Source: Chloroflexota bacterium (GTDB lineage: Bacteria > Chloroflexota > Limnocylindria > QHBO01). Taken from it: DNA of 64,000 nucleotides. How positions within the stretch are numbered: the stretch's first letter is position 1; each line of letters opens with the position of its first letter. Positions 1 through 8,423 of the stretch are shown in pieces. The notes under the pieces were generated by a model. That model did no database searches and was not told the DNA's origin. It saw only the letters and a list, made by a program, of their open reading frames with translations. Both the position numbers and the translations under genes were made by a program. The stretch is taken from positions 872,309-936,308 of the forward strand of contig JBBDXT010000004.1 in the NCBI GenBank assembly GCA_040902225.1. The letters are read 5' to 3'.

Positions 1-229
1 CGCGCCAGAGGCACCTGTCAGGCCAGAGGCCCCGGAGGCACCGGTTAGACCGGACTCACCCGACGCACCAGACGCGCCAGAGGCACCTGTCAGGCCAGAG
101 GCCCCGGAGGCACCGGTTAGACCGGACGCGCCAGAGACACCCGAAGCACCGGAGGCACCTGTCAGGCCAGAGGCCCCGGAGGCACCGGTTAGACCGGACG
201 CGCCAGAGACACCCGAAGCACCGGAGGCG
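1..229 (-). repeat. 72-bp tandem coding repeat of the collagen-like gene
   Basis: Blocks recur at a 72-bp spacing: a GGCACCTGTCAGGCC block near 10, 82 and 154, and an ACCGGACGCGCCAGAG block near 121 and 193. One unit equals 24 codons or eight G-X-Y triplets, so gain or loss of a unit keeps the frame. Copies are nearly identical, which points to recent expansion or homogenisation. The array continues past the left edge. Confidence 0.85.
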
Positions 230-438
230 CCGGTCGCACCGGTAAGGCCCACATCATTCCACTGGAGGAAGTAGGAGCCGTTCGGGCACTGCGACGGGAA
301 GTTTCCGTCGATGATCTTGATCGTGCCGCTGCTGTTATTCACGCAGGCGTAAATCTGGCCAGCGCCGAATACGCCGGTGAAGGCGATGAGGCCGAGGACT
401 AATCCTGCGGTTGTACCGACGGCGAGCCTGATTCGCAT
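1..438 (-). CDS. Collagen-like repeat protein, N-terminal part (runs off the left edge)
   Basis: The frame is open from an ATG at 438 to the window edge (146 codons, no stop). A GGAAAGGAG ribosome site ends a few bases before the ATG. Residues ~4-33 form a hydrophobic signal or anchor segment. A short globular head follows with two cysteines (YACVNN and SQCPNG). From about residue 66 every third residue is glycine (G-L-T, G-A-S, G-V-S triplets), the pattern of a collagen triple helix. Proteins with this kind of head plus G-X-Y tail occur in high-GC bacteria and are presumed to be secreted or surface fibres. The C-terminus is outside the window, so length and anchoring are unknown. The G-X-S/T pattern is poor in proline, so helix stability would have to come from other contacts. 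Confidence 0.85.
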   Translation of the reverse strand, partial: MRIRLAVGTTAGLVLGLIAFTGVFGAGQIYACVNNSSGTIKIIDGNFPSQCPNGSYFLQWNDVGLTGATGASGASGVSGASGLTGASGASGLTGASGASGVSGASGLTGASGASGLTGASGASGASGESGLTGASGASGLTGASGA

Positions 439-1001
439 CCTTGCTCCTTTCCGGATCGAACTCCGATTCGATCGTTTCTGATGAAAGCCCCACTCCCCTG
501 GGAGACGGACTCTTGGTCACTCTGGTCGGGCCCTCGGGCTCAACCTAATGCGCCATCTCCCCAGCCTGGGTGGGCATCAAGAGCCGCTGGTAGGCGACGG
601 GTTCGGCCTGGTGCTTCCCCGCGCTCAGCCTTTTCGCCACCGCGGAGGACAGGCGGGCATGATCCCGGGTGTGGCTGGGCGCACAGGCAGTTAGACATCG
701 GGCCATTAGGCACATGGCGGAGCGTAAGGCGGGCCCTGCGCCTGAACATCAGGGGCTATACGGATCGAGGTACGGATATCCCGGTCAGTATCCCGAGAAG
801 CCCTACGGGATGATCGACTGCGGGGTGGGTGTTTGAGGGCGGTACGGACGGGTACGGATGAGACCAATCCGTAATCCGGTCGGTAGATCTGCGGAGGACG
901 CCGAAGGCTTCCGACCCTACAGTGACAGCAGCGTCAGGGCGGCATGAGCAGGAGTCCGAGCGCGCCTCTACCAGGCGGCCGTTGCTCTTGCCGACGCCGC
1001 C
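439..1001. other. Intergenic region without a convincing gene
   Basis: About 560 bp between the collagen-like gene and the gene at 1017. Short open frames on both strands here have arginine- and proline-rich translations typical of chance frames in high-GC DNA, and none has a ribosome site. Apart from the inverted repeat at 454-473 nothing was recognised. Confidence 0.6.
454..473. promoter_or_regulatory. Inverted repeat just upstream of the collagen-like gene's ribosome site
   Basis: GATCGAA (454-460) and TTCGATC (467-473) form a perfect 7-bp inverted repeat with a 6-nt spacer, lying next to the ribosome site of the collagen-like gene. In RNA it could form a hairpin against the ribosome site; in DNA it could be an operator. 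The sequence alone does not decide, and no known riboswitch fold was recognised. Confidence 0.35.
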
Positions 1002-1016
1002 TTGACCGGAGGTGCA

Positions 1017-1649
1017 GTGGCGATTCCTGACGACCCAATGGCGCTTGAGCCGATCGACCGAGCGCCCGGCATTGCGGAAACCACGATCGCCACGTCGCAG
1101 GCGCATGGCACACTCCCGAATGTGTCAGCTGCCGACGCCATCGACCAAGAGCCGGCTGCGTCGGACCATGGGTTAGACGGCGGCTCGACAACTGCTGAGG
1201 GTCCAGCCGTGCGCGATGCCCAAAGCATCAGGGCCCGGATCGCTGCCGATGAGGCCGCCGCAGATGCGGCTCGCGACTTGTTCGCGGCCGATGGCCTAAC
1301 GGCCATCGAGCCCGTCGCGGGCTTCGCACCGGTGTCCACATCGGGCGAAGCGCTGCACGCCGTCCGCTATAGCGCGATCCTTGAGCGCGGCCCTGCAGAC
1401 GAGGGCGCCCCGGAGCTGCGCGGAGGCACCCTGTACCTGACATCGTGGCGCCTGCTGCACATCGGCGAGAGGACGACCGACGTGCCACTCGGCGAGATCG
1501 ATGAGATGGTGGTCGTCCTGGAACGCCTGGTGCTTATTCGCTTGCAGGACGGGTCGGACCTGGCCGTGGAGGTCGACCAGCCGCGTCTGCTGCGGGTCCA
1601 GATCGCCGCCGCCATCGCCGCCTCCCGTGGGAGCGCGGCATACTCCTAG
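1017..1649 (+). CDS. Protein with a C-terminal GRAM/PH-like domain
   Basis: A 210-residue product if it starts at the GTG at 1017, which has GGAGG just ahead (1008-1012); a TTG at 1002 is an alternative. The first ~115 residues are acidic, alanine-rich and probably disordered. The last ~75 residues have alternating short strands (GGTLYLTSWRLLHIG, then VPLGEIDEMVVV, then LVLIRLQDGSDLAVEV) and a final helix, the pattern of GRAM or PH-like domains. There is no signal peptide. Its stop overlaps the stop of the convergent response regulator by 4 nt. Function is unknown; a ligand- or membrane-binding role is only suggested by the fold. Confidence 0.6.
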   Translation: MAIPDDPMALEPIDRAPGIAETTIATSQAHGTLPNVSAADAIDQEPAASDHGLDGGSTTAEGPAVRDAQSIRARIAADEAAADAARDLFAADGLTAIEPVAGFAPVSTSGEALHAVRYSAILERGPADEGAPELRGGTLYLTSWRLLHIGERTTDVPLGEIDEMVVVLERLVLIRLQDGSDLAVEVDQPRLLRVQIAAAIAASRGSAAYS

Positions 1650-2320
1650 GAGCCTGGCTCCTGGTCGTTGGACTCGAGATACCGCCGTGCAGCCTGCGCG
1701 CGGTTGCGCACTCCGAGCTTGTGCAGAATGCTGCCGACGTGCGTCTCGACCGTCCGCGGAGAGATCCCCAGGTGCGTCCCTATCTCCCGGTCGGTCAGCC
1801 CATCAGCGAGTTGAATCAGCACCTGTTGCTCGCGATCGCTCAGCTCAGCGAGCGGGTCGTTCATCTCGGCCACGCCGGTCCGTCGCTGGCTGCCGGCCAA
1901 TGACCGCACGACCTCGCCGGCCCTCGCTCGTGACATGGGCAGATCGCCGGCCCGGATACCTCGCACGGCGCGCTGGAGCGCCTCAGGGCTGAGGTCCTTG
2001 GTGAGGTAGCCGGCAGCGCCGCTCCGCATCGCCTCAAGCAGGTCGCGGCGACCTCCTGAGACGGTGAGCATCACGATGCGCGTGTCCGGCAGTCGCGGAC
2101 CGAGCTCGCGGAGGATGCGGAGACCATCGGTCCCGGGCAGGTTAATGTCGAGCAGAATCAGCTCCGGGCGCAGTTCGGGAGCCAGCAGGAGGGCCTCCTC
2201 AGCGGTGGCCGCCTCACCGACCACCTCGATGTCTGGCGCGGTGATGGCCTGGCGCACTGCCGAGCGGACAAGGGCATGGTCGTCGACCAACATGACCCGC
2301 ATCGGCCCAGGGCCGCTCAT
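1646..2320 (-). CDS. NarL/FixJ-family response regulator
   Basis: A complete 224-residue regulator. The receiver domain has the acidic pair D13-D14, the phosphorylation site D58 in LLDINLPG, T86 and K108. The C-terminal LuxR-type helix-turn-helix (about 155-220) contains LSDREQQVLIQLADGLTDRE and a recognition segment ending in VETHV. It is expected to be phosphorylated by a HisKA_3 kinase and bind DNA as a dimer. The gene start overlaps the stop of the upstream kinase gene (ATGA), the usual operon layout, but that kinase is a remnant (2317-2730). The nearest intact kinase of the same family is at 8420-9937, so cross-talk in trans is plausible. Confidence 0.9.
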   Translation of the reverse strand: MSGPGPMRVMLVDDHALVRSAVRQAITAPDIEVVGEAATAEEALLLAPELRPELILLDINLPGTDGLRILRELGPRLPDTRIVMLTVSGGRRDLLEAMRSGAAGYLTKDLSPEALQRAVRGIRAGDLPMSRARAGEVVRSLAGSQRRTGVAEMNDPLAELSDREQQVLIQLADGLTDREIGTHLGISPRTVETHVGSILHKLGVRNRAQAARRYLESNDQEPGS

Positions 2321-2730
2321 CCGGTCGCCTCGAGGAAAGGCACCTCGACCACCACTCGGGTCCCATCTCGGGGTTGGGACTCGATGGTCAATGAGGCTCC
2401 GATCAAGACCGCTCGTTCGCGCATGCTGCGCAGACCATACCCGCTCGTCCGTTTCGGGTCTGGGACGAAGCCCCGGTCGTTGTCACCGATCGTCAGGCGC
2501 ACACCGGAGGGAATCGGCTCAGCGTCGACCCGCCCGCGGGTGGCATCGGCGGGCTTGCGCGAGTTCGCCAGCGCCTCTTGCACGATCCGGAGCAGCTCGG
2601 CCTGGGCACACGGGAGTCGCTCGCTGACGATCGCCGGCGCGACCTGTGGGCTCACGAGGAGCAGGACCGTCAGGGCAGTGAGTCCCAGCGGGACCAGGGC
2701 GACCGCCCACTCGATGCGACGCGCGCTCAT
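2317..2730 (-). pseudogene. Sensor histidine kinase remnant with a large in-frame internal deletion
   Basis: A 137-codon frame that aligns with both ends of the intact kinase at 8420-9937 and lacks its middle. Residues 1-35 match the first membrane segment (WAVALVPLGLTAL against GIAMVPVLLAL), and residues ~36-137 match the ATPase domain from ERL..AQAELLRI onward. About 365 codons are absent, including the other membrane helices and the HisKA_3 helix with the phospho-accepting histidine. The ATPase core is also eroded: N-box RKHAD reads RKPAD, and DNGRGF reads DNDRGF. It cannot work as a kinase. It might still be translated ahead of the regulator, but this is most simply a decaying gene. Confidence 0.85.
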
Positions 2731-2855
2731 CGCTCCAGGAGCAGAACGAGCGACATGATCAGGCGCCGGGTGATCGGATCTGCCTCGGCCACCGAATAAG
2801 CATAAAGCCCATCGTATTTGTCGTCCGCGGAATGCGCCCCGCGCGGCGACCTCGC

Positions 2856-3458
2856 CTAGGACGGGCTCGGTTCCACCGGCGTTGACCCCGCCGTCGTTTC
2901 GGGCTGGAACGTTGGAATGCTGACGTTTGGGTCGAGCGCCTTGGCCTTGGCAAGCTCCAGCGCACCCTCCTCGACCTGCCCATTCGCTCGCAGGAGCAGG
3001 CCGAGGTTCAGATGCCCGCTGGCGTCGTCAGGGCGGACATCGATATACCGCCGGTAGATGTCCATGGCCTCGGAGATGGACCCGGCGTCGGTCCGCACGA
3101 TCGCCAGATTGAAGAGCGCCGACGGAAACTCTGGATCAATCAGCAGGGCCAGTCGGTAATCGTTTTCCGCTTCGAAGGCTCGGCCGGCGTTCTGAGCAAT
3201 GACCCCAAGGTTGTAGATGCAGAACTGGTTGAGTGGTTCGTGCTTGAGACACGCCTTGTAATGCGCAACCGCCTCATCCGTCTTGCCCTGACTTGAGGAG
3301 GCCAGACCGGCGTTCAGCTCGTCGAGCGCCTTCTGGCCTTCGCTCCCACCGCCACAGCCCGTCATGAGAACGACCAGGGCGACCAAGGCCAAAATCCCTC
3401 CTAGGCGTGGGCTGACCGGCCCTCTCTGCCGTGGGCGATCTAGCGTGGCCGGAATCAT
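2856..3458 (-). CDS. TPR-repeat lipoprotein
   Basis: A 200-residue protein from the ATG at 3458, chosen because GGAGG lies six bases ahead; an upstream ATG at 3485 lacks this. The N-terminus has a basic stretch, a hydrophobic helix and the lipobox LMTGC, so it is predicted to be lipid-anchored outside the membrane. Residues ~45-175 hold about four tetratricopeptide repeats (for example CIYNLGVIAQNAGRAFEAEN and LFNLAIVRTDAGSISEAMD). The tail is rich in P, S and T. Such proteins act as binding scaffolds; the partner is unknown. It diverges from the giant glycosyltransferase across 236 bp, so a link to cell-surface glycosylation is possible but unproven. Confidence 0.8.
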   Translation of the reverse strand: MIPATLDRPRQRGPVSPRLGGILALVALVVLMTGCGGGSEGQKALDELNAGLASSSQGKTDEAVAHYKACLKHEPLNQFCIYNLGVIAQNAGRAFEAENDYRLALLIDPEFPSALFNLAIVRTDAGSISEAMDIYRRYIDVRPDDASGHLNLGLLLRANGQVEEGALELAKAKALDPNVSIPTFQPETTAGSTPVEPSPS

Positions 3459-3694
3459 GCAGGCCCTCCGAGATTCGGTTGGCATTCGGCGTTCCGCCCC
3501 ATCCTACGTGACCTTGATCGAATTGCGGTGGTGTATGGGCGTGCCATCTGGGAAGTTTCGCGGTGGCGCATTGGGAGGTCGATGGCTCCCCGGTACGGGG
3601 GCACGAGAGGGACTTCCGTCGCCTCCGGGGACCGTGAGAATCAACTGCTATACTCCCGCCGCGCGATTCAGTTTCGCACCGGAGTGGTCCCATC

Positions 3695-6600
3695 TTGACG
3701 TTGTCCAACGGTGGGAACGAAGCACCTCCTCCGCCCTCGGAGGATCGACCGGCCGGGCTCGCCAAGCTGCTTCAGGCAATTGCCCCTATCCTCCTCGCAG
3801 GCCTGCTGCTCCGCGTGGTTATCGCGTATGTGATCGCGCCCGGCCAGGGGTTGCAGGCGGATCTCGACTATTTCAAGAACGCGGCCCTCACGCTGGCCGA
3901 TTACGGGCCAGGCGGTTTCGTCGCACATAACGGCTTCTACCAGCCGTCACCGGTCGGCTACCTGTACTTCCTGTGGCCCCTGGGCCTCGCCGGCCGGTTC
4001 CTCGGCGGACTGCTTGGACAACCGGCCGATGGCATCACACTCGCGCTCCTCAAGGTGCCCGCCATCCTTGCGGACCTGGGCATCGCCATCCTGCTGTACC
4101 GAGCTGGTCGGCGCTGGTTCGGCAGCCGGGCGGGTCTTGTGGCTGCGGCCCTCTACCTGTTCGTCCCGATAACCTGGTACGAGTCTGCGGTTTTCGGGCA
4201 GGTTGATTCGGTCGGCCTCTTCTTTGTCGTTGCCGCCCTCCTACTTCTATTGGGGGGCTGGAGTGAACCCGCTGTGGCGATGGCCGTCCTCGCAGCGGTC
4301 ATCAAGCCTCAGAATGCAATCTGCCTGGTGGTGATCGGGCCCATACTGCTGCGTCGTCACCTCTTCGTTGTGGGCTCAGGACCGATACCCGGGAGTAGGA
4401 GTCGCAACGCGGTCCTGGATCGCATCCTGGTGGGCTGGTTTTCCAAGCGCCAGGGATTCGAGCGGCTCGTATCGAGCGCAATCGTGGCGGTCGCTGTCTT
4501 CGTGATTGCCATCCTGCCATTCGATCTGCAGTTGCTGGCACCCCCGGAGCTGGTGAGTATCCCGGTGATCGGCCAGGTATCGGGCTTCGTGAGCCTGATC
4601 GGCTCGTTGGCGGACTACTACCACGTCCTCACGGCGAACGCCTTCAATGCATGGGCCCTGGTCGGTCCCATCCCGCTCTACAGCGAGCTGAGTCGCACCT
4701 TCATCTGGACCTTCGACTCGCTACAGGTCATCGGCCCGATCCAGGCGGTGACCATCGGCGCGACATCATTCGCGCTGGTTACGGCCGGTGTGGCAATCGT
4801 GCTTCTGCTGAGGGATGACCGAGGGGCAATCCTCGGTAGCTTGACCGTGCTCGCCCTGGCCTTCTTCGCGTTACCGACCCGGGCGCACGAACGGTACCTC
4901 TTCCCCGTCTTCGTGACCTTCGCCCTGCTGGTGGCTGGCACCACACTCTCGGAACGCCGCTGGCGATGGTGGTACATCGCCCTGGGAGTGCTGGCGGCCG
5001 TGAACCTGCATGCAGTGGTAACGCTGTCCCAGCCAGGATTTGCGTCCCCGGGTCTGATCGGCGCTCCCCTCGGGGATCTATTTCGCAGCGACGCCGTGGT
5101 GATCGCGGTCTCGCTGGCCAATACGGCTCTGTTTGGCGCGCTCCTGGTTGCTTGGGCGCGCGGGATCGCGTTGCCCGCCCTAGCATCGGTCTTACTCCGC
5201 TCGGCGGGGCGCAGGCCGCCGAGCGCGATGCCTCAGCCGTCGGCCGCGCCGACCAGCTCAGCAGCAGCTCGCGTCGACGCGCCGGAACGACTGGTTGAAG
5301 AGAGGGCTCAACGGAGCAGAACATCCTCACCTGGCGCCCTCGATGCCGCCATGCAGTGGATGTCAGGCTTGGCCGATAACCTGTCGAAACCTTTTCGACG
5401 TCGCCTCGATGCAGGGTCGCCGCCCGCAGACAACAGTGGCGCTCTGTCCACCGAGGAGGCTGGCCGCCTTGATCGACGGGATATTTGGGTCCTGATCGCG
5501 ATCCTGGTCGTGACCTTCGCGGTCCGAACGTATCGCATCGATACCCCGCGCGGAGTCTATTTCGACGAACTGTACTACCCGGCGACGGGCACCGAGTTTC
5601 TCCAGGACTGGCGGTATGGCATCCACACCGAGATCTTCGAGTGGACCCATCCGCACATCTCGAAGTACGTTCAGGCGCTGAGCATCGCTGCGTTTGGGAA
5701 CGACCGGGCCACCACCGCCGCAAGCGTCGGAACGCCGGTGCGGGCGGTCGCATTCGACCCGGCATTCTTCGCCCCCGAGACCGCCACCCGATACGGAGGC
5801 GACCTGATCGCGATCGCGACCGGATCGGAGCTCCGCATCGCTCCCCGCGGGTTGTTTGCCAGAGCGGTCGTTGCGGCCCTCCCGGGTGCGCAGCTGGTGG
5901 CTTTCGATCGAGCCACGCATCGCCTGTACGCGGCGGATGATGATGGCGGCGTTTGGGCAATCGATGGCTCGGCCATCGACGCGGCCCTGAATGGCGGTGG
6001 CGCGCCTGACCCGGTCCCAATTGCTGACCTCCAGGGCCAGATCACTACCCTCCGCGTCGTCGTTCGCGACCGCGTCCTCGCCGTTACCGACGGCCATCGG
6101 CTCACCCTGCTCACCGGGGCAGGTGCGCCGCTTGCAACCGCGAGCCTGACCGGACTGAGCGGCATCACGACGATGCCGGTGGGCGAACAGACGCAACTCG
6201 TTGCCGCCGTCCCGGGAGGTCTGAAGGGGCTCGATGCGAATAGCCTGCAGGAATTCTCCAGCATCGGATTGCCAGCTCGTCCACTTGGGATCGAGTTCGT
6301 TGACGGCAGTGACTTCGGATGGCGCAACCAGGCGACCCTGCCCACTCCCACGATTTACGCCACCCTCGACTCCAGCCAGATGGCGGCCGTGCAGGTCGGA
6401 GGAGATGGCGGCATGACCCTATTCGATCTTTTTGGGATGCCCGGCCCGGTGGTCGAGGCGCATTGGAATCGGCCTTCAAACATGGTCCACGTGCTCGGTC
6501 AGACCTCAACCGGCGACCCAACCATCTATGTCGTCGAACCTCACACCAATTCTGTCTTCGCCGACGCGCGCCTTCCGTTCGACCCCGTCGCCTGGATGCT

Positions 6601-8335
6601 CGATGTCCAGCCCGACACGCCGTCACTCGATCGCCAGCAGGCGCTTACCTTTTCGGCCTCCGGGACGGTGGTGTACGTCGATGCTGGGAGCCATGCCTCG
6701 GCATGGAGGCTGCCTGGCGTCGTCGCTGGGACGCTGACCGCCGCGCTCATGTACCTCCTTGCCCGCATGCTCTTCCGGCGCCGGGTAGTCGCCGTCTTGC
6801 TGGCCGTGGTGATGGCCCTTGACGGCCTGCTCTTCATCCAGGGCCGCATTGCGATGAATGACTCATTGCTTGGCTTCTTCATCGTCGCTGCATTCGCGCT
6901 ATTGCTGGCCCTGATGCAGGCCAGGCCCCGAGGGCCCGGCCGATGGCTGTTGCCGGTTTTCGGGTTACCGGTGGTCGGCCTCCTGCTCGGCCTTGCACTG
7001 GGCACCAAGTGGGTCGGGGTGTATGCCATCGGTGGCGCTGTCCTGATGGTGCTGGCGCGGACCCAGGCCGGCAGATGGTTGGCGTTGGCCGGGATGGTGC
7101 TCCTGACCGCCGTATTCGGATTCCAGGCCTTGGCGAGCCAGCCGCCGAACGTGACGTTCGTGCTTTTGATGCTCGGCTTGACAGTGCTCATGGGGGTGGT
7201 GGTCGTGCGGCCGCTCGACCCCTCCCGCGGGAGCAACTCAGCGAGTATTCCAGGCTGGGTGAATCCGCGTGTTCGCTTCGGCATCCCGTTTGCGTTCGCC
7301 CTGGCATGCCTCTTGATCATGCCGCTCGTCGTGTACGTAGTCAGCTACATACCGTGGACCTTGTCGGCGACCGGTGATCCGCAGCTATTCCCAGGCTGGC
7401 CGCCAGGTCATACCGGCCAGACATTCCTGGACCTGCAATCGCAGATGTACCACTACCACAACGACCTTCGGACTCCACACGCCGCATCGTCGCCATGGTG
7501 GGCGTGGCCGCTCGGGCTGAAGCCGGTCTGGGGTCACCTCAACACGTACAGCGACGGCTCGCAGGTGATCATGCTGCTGACCGGAAACCCCGTGCTGCTG
7601 TGGCTGGGGATCCCGGCATCTGTGTTCGGGGCGTGGCAGGCGTGGCGTCGCCGCAGCACCGCCTTGGCGTTCGTCGTGATCGCGATGTGCTCGCTCTGGC
7701 TGCCATGGGCGCGTATCGACCGCGTGGCGTACAACTACCACTGGTACACGATTCTGCCGTTCTACTACCTGCTCCTTGCCTATTTCCTGGCCGAGGTGTG
7801 GAACGGCCCATCGGGCCGTACCTGGTCGCTTGCGCGGGTGGCCGTTGCGGCCGTTCTTATCCTCCCGGCACTGATGTGGATCTTCAAGGACGGCCTGTGC
7901 GCCGTCGCCGGGGTCGCCGAGATCAATCCGACCTCGTTCGAGTGCAATCGGCCACTCCTGGACGTCGCGCTGCCGTTAGGCCTCTGGTTGATCGGCTCCG
8001 TCGTCGCCGCCTGGTTCATTCTCGGCATGCAGAAACCGCGACGCTTGGTCGCTGTGGTGGTCGGTGCGGCCGCGATAGGCTTTGCGGTCCTCTATCCGGC
8101 GCTATCCGCGTTGCCGCTACCCAACGGCTGGCCGTTCATCTATCAAGGGCTGCTGCCGACCTGGGATATCTCCTTCCAGTTCAACTCCAACACAATTGCA
8201 GTCTCCGACGTCCCGCTGCTTGGATTCGGGGCCGGCGCAGTTGGAGTTGCTGCTGCCGCCTTGACATGGATCGTGATGCGGCGGATGCCACTGAGAATGG
8301 GATGGCGCACCGGGTCCAGAAGCAACGTGGATTGA
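3695..8335 (+). CDS. Giant fused membrane glycosyltransferase (GT-C mannosyltransferase plus PMT-like half)
   Basis: A 1546-residue polytopic protein from a TTG at 3695, with GGAG at 3681-3684 and a -10-like TATACT at 3649-3654. Residues 1 to ~500 form a multi-helix GT-C enzyme with a loop acidic motif (ADLDYF) and RAHERYLFP near the end, typical of polyprenol-phosphate-sugar-dependent mannosyltransferases. A Ser/Pro/Ala-rich linker (~505-590) follows. The second half resembles protein O-mannosyltransferase: a first helix (~597-615), the catalytic-type FDELYYP (~621) and many helices from ~1005 to 1530. Between ~670 and 1000 an external loop carries a ~330-residue beta-rich insert. It likely transfers lipid-linked sugars to proteins or surface glycans on the outer face. 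Acceptor and sugar are not determinable here. Confidence 0.8.
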   Translation: MTLSNGGNEAPPPPSEDRPAGLAKLLQAIAPILLAGLLLRVVIAYVIAPGQGLQADLDYFKNAALTLADYGPGGFVAHNGFYQPSPVGYLYFLWPLGLAGRFLGGLLGQPADGITLALLKVPAILADLGIAILLYRAGRRWFGSRAGLVAAALYLFVPITWYESAVFGQVDSVGLFFVVAALLLLLGGWSEPAVAMAVLAAVIKPQNAICLVVIGPILLRRHLFVVGSGPIPGSRSRNAVLDRILVGWFSKRQGFERLVSSAIVAVAVFVIAILPFDLQLLAPPELVSIPVIGQVSGFVSLIGSLADYYHVLTANAFNAWALVGPIPLYSELSRTFIWTFDSLQVIGPIQAVTIGATSFALVTAGVAIVLLLRDDRGAILGSLTVLALAFFALPTRAHERYLFPVFVTFALLVAGTTLSERRWRWWYIALGVLAAVNLHAVVTLSQPGFASPGLIGAPLGDLFRSDAVVIAVSLANTALFGALLVAWARGIALPALASVLLRSAGRRPPSAMPQPSAAPTSSAAARVDAPERLVEERAQRSRTSSPGALDAAMQWMSGLADNLSKPFRRRLDAGSPPADNSGALSTEEAGRLDRRDIWVLIAILVVTFAVRTYRIDTPRGVYFDELYYPATGTEFLQDWRYGIHTEIFEWTHPHISKYVQALSIAAFGNDRATTAASVGTPVRAVAFDPAFFAPETATRYGGDLIAIATGSELRIAPRGLFARAVVAALPGAQLVAFDRATHRLYAADDDGGVWAIDGSAIDAALNGGGAPDPVPIADLQGQITTLRVVVRDRVLAVTDGHRLTLLTGAGAPLATASLTGLSGITTMPVGEQTQLVAAVPGGLKGLDANSLQEFSSIGLPARPLGIEFVDGSDFGWRNQATLPTPTIYATLDSSQMAAVQVGGDGGMTLFDLFGMPGPVVEAHWNRPSNMVHVLGQTSTGDPTIYVVEPHTNSVFADARLPFDPVAWMLDVQPDTPSLDRQQALTFSASGTVVYVDAGSHASAWRLPGVVAGTLTAALMYLLARMLFRRRVVAVLLAVVMALDGLLFIQGRIAMNDSLLGFFIVAAFALLLALMQARPRGPGRWLLPVFGLPVVGLLLGLALGTKWVGVYAIGGAVLMVLARTQAGRWLALAGMVLLTAVFGFQALASQPPNVTFVLLMLGLTVLMGVVVVRPLDPSRGSNSASIPGWVNPRVRFGIPFAFALACLLIMPLVVYVVSYIPWTLSATGDPQLFPGWPPGHTGQTFLDLQSQMYHYHNDLRTPHAASSPWWAWPLGLKPVWGHLNTYSDGSQVIMLLTGNPVLLWLGIPASVFGAWQAWRRRSTALAFVVIAMCSLWLPWARIDRVAYNYHWYTILPFYYLLLAYFLAEVWNGPSGRTWSLARVAVAAVLILPALMWIFKDGLCAVAGVAEINPTSFECNRPLLDVALPLGLWLIGSVVAAWFILGMQKPRRLVAVVVGAAAIGFAVLYPALSALPLPNGWPFIYQGLLPTWDISFQFNSNTIAVSDVPLLGFGAGAVGVAAAALTWIVMRRMPLRMGWRTGSRSNVD

Positions 8336-8357
8336 GGATGCGCTCGCCGGCCGGTCC

Positions 8358-8423
8358 CTAGCCAGCTCGAATGAGGGCATGATCGTCGACCAGCGTGACG
8401 CGCATCGGAGGCGATGAGCTCAT
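8358..8423 (-). pseudogene. Truncated stump of a response regulator gene
   Basis: The ATG at 8421-8423 overlaps the TGA of the kinase (ATGA), exactly as at 2317-2320. The frame encodes MSSSPPMRVTLVDDHALIRA plus one glycine and then stops at 8358. It matches the N-terminus of the regulator at 1646-2320, including its acidic pair. All the rest of the receiver and DNA-binding domain is missing. The break lies 22 bp from the stop codon of the giant glycosyltransferase, so the regulator was removed or replaced at that junction. Confidence 0.8.

Noticed and set aside
1-229. CRISPR-like or satellite array
   Set aside because: The 72-bp units are in frame with a gene, encode G-X-Y triplets and have no unique spacers.
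439-600. Cyclic-di-GMP riboswitch ahead of the collagen-like gene
   Set aside because: The leader lacks the conserved GEMM core segments; only a simple inverted repeat is seen.
3486-3694. Full promoter for the giant glycosyltransferase
   Set aside because: TATACT at 3649 fits a -10, but no -35 at a normal distance was found, so only mentioned with the gene.
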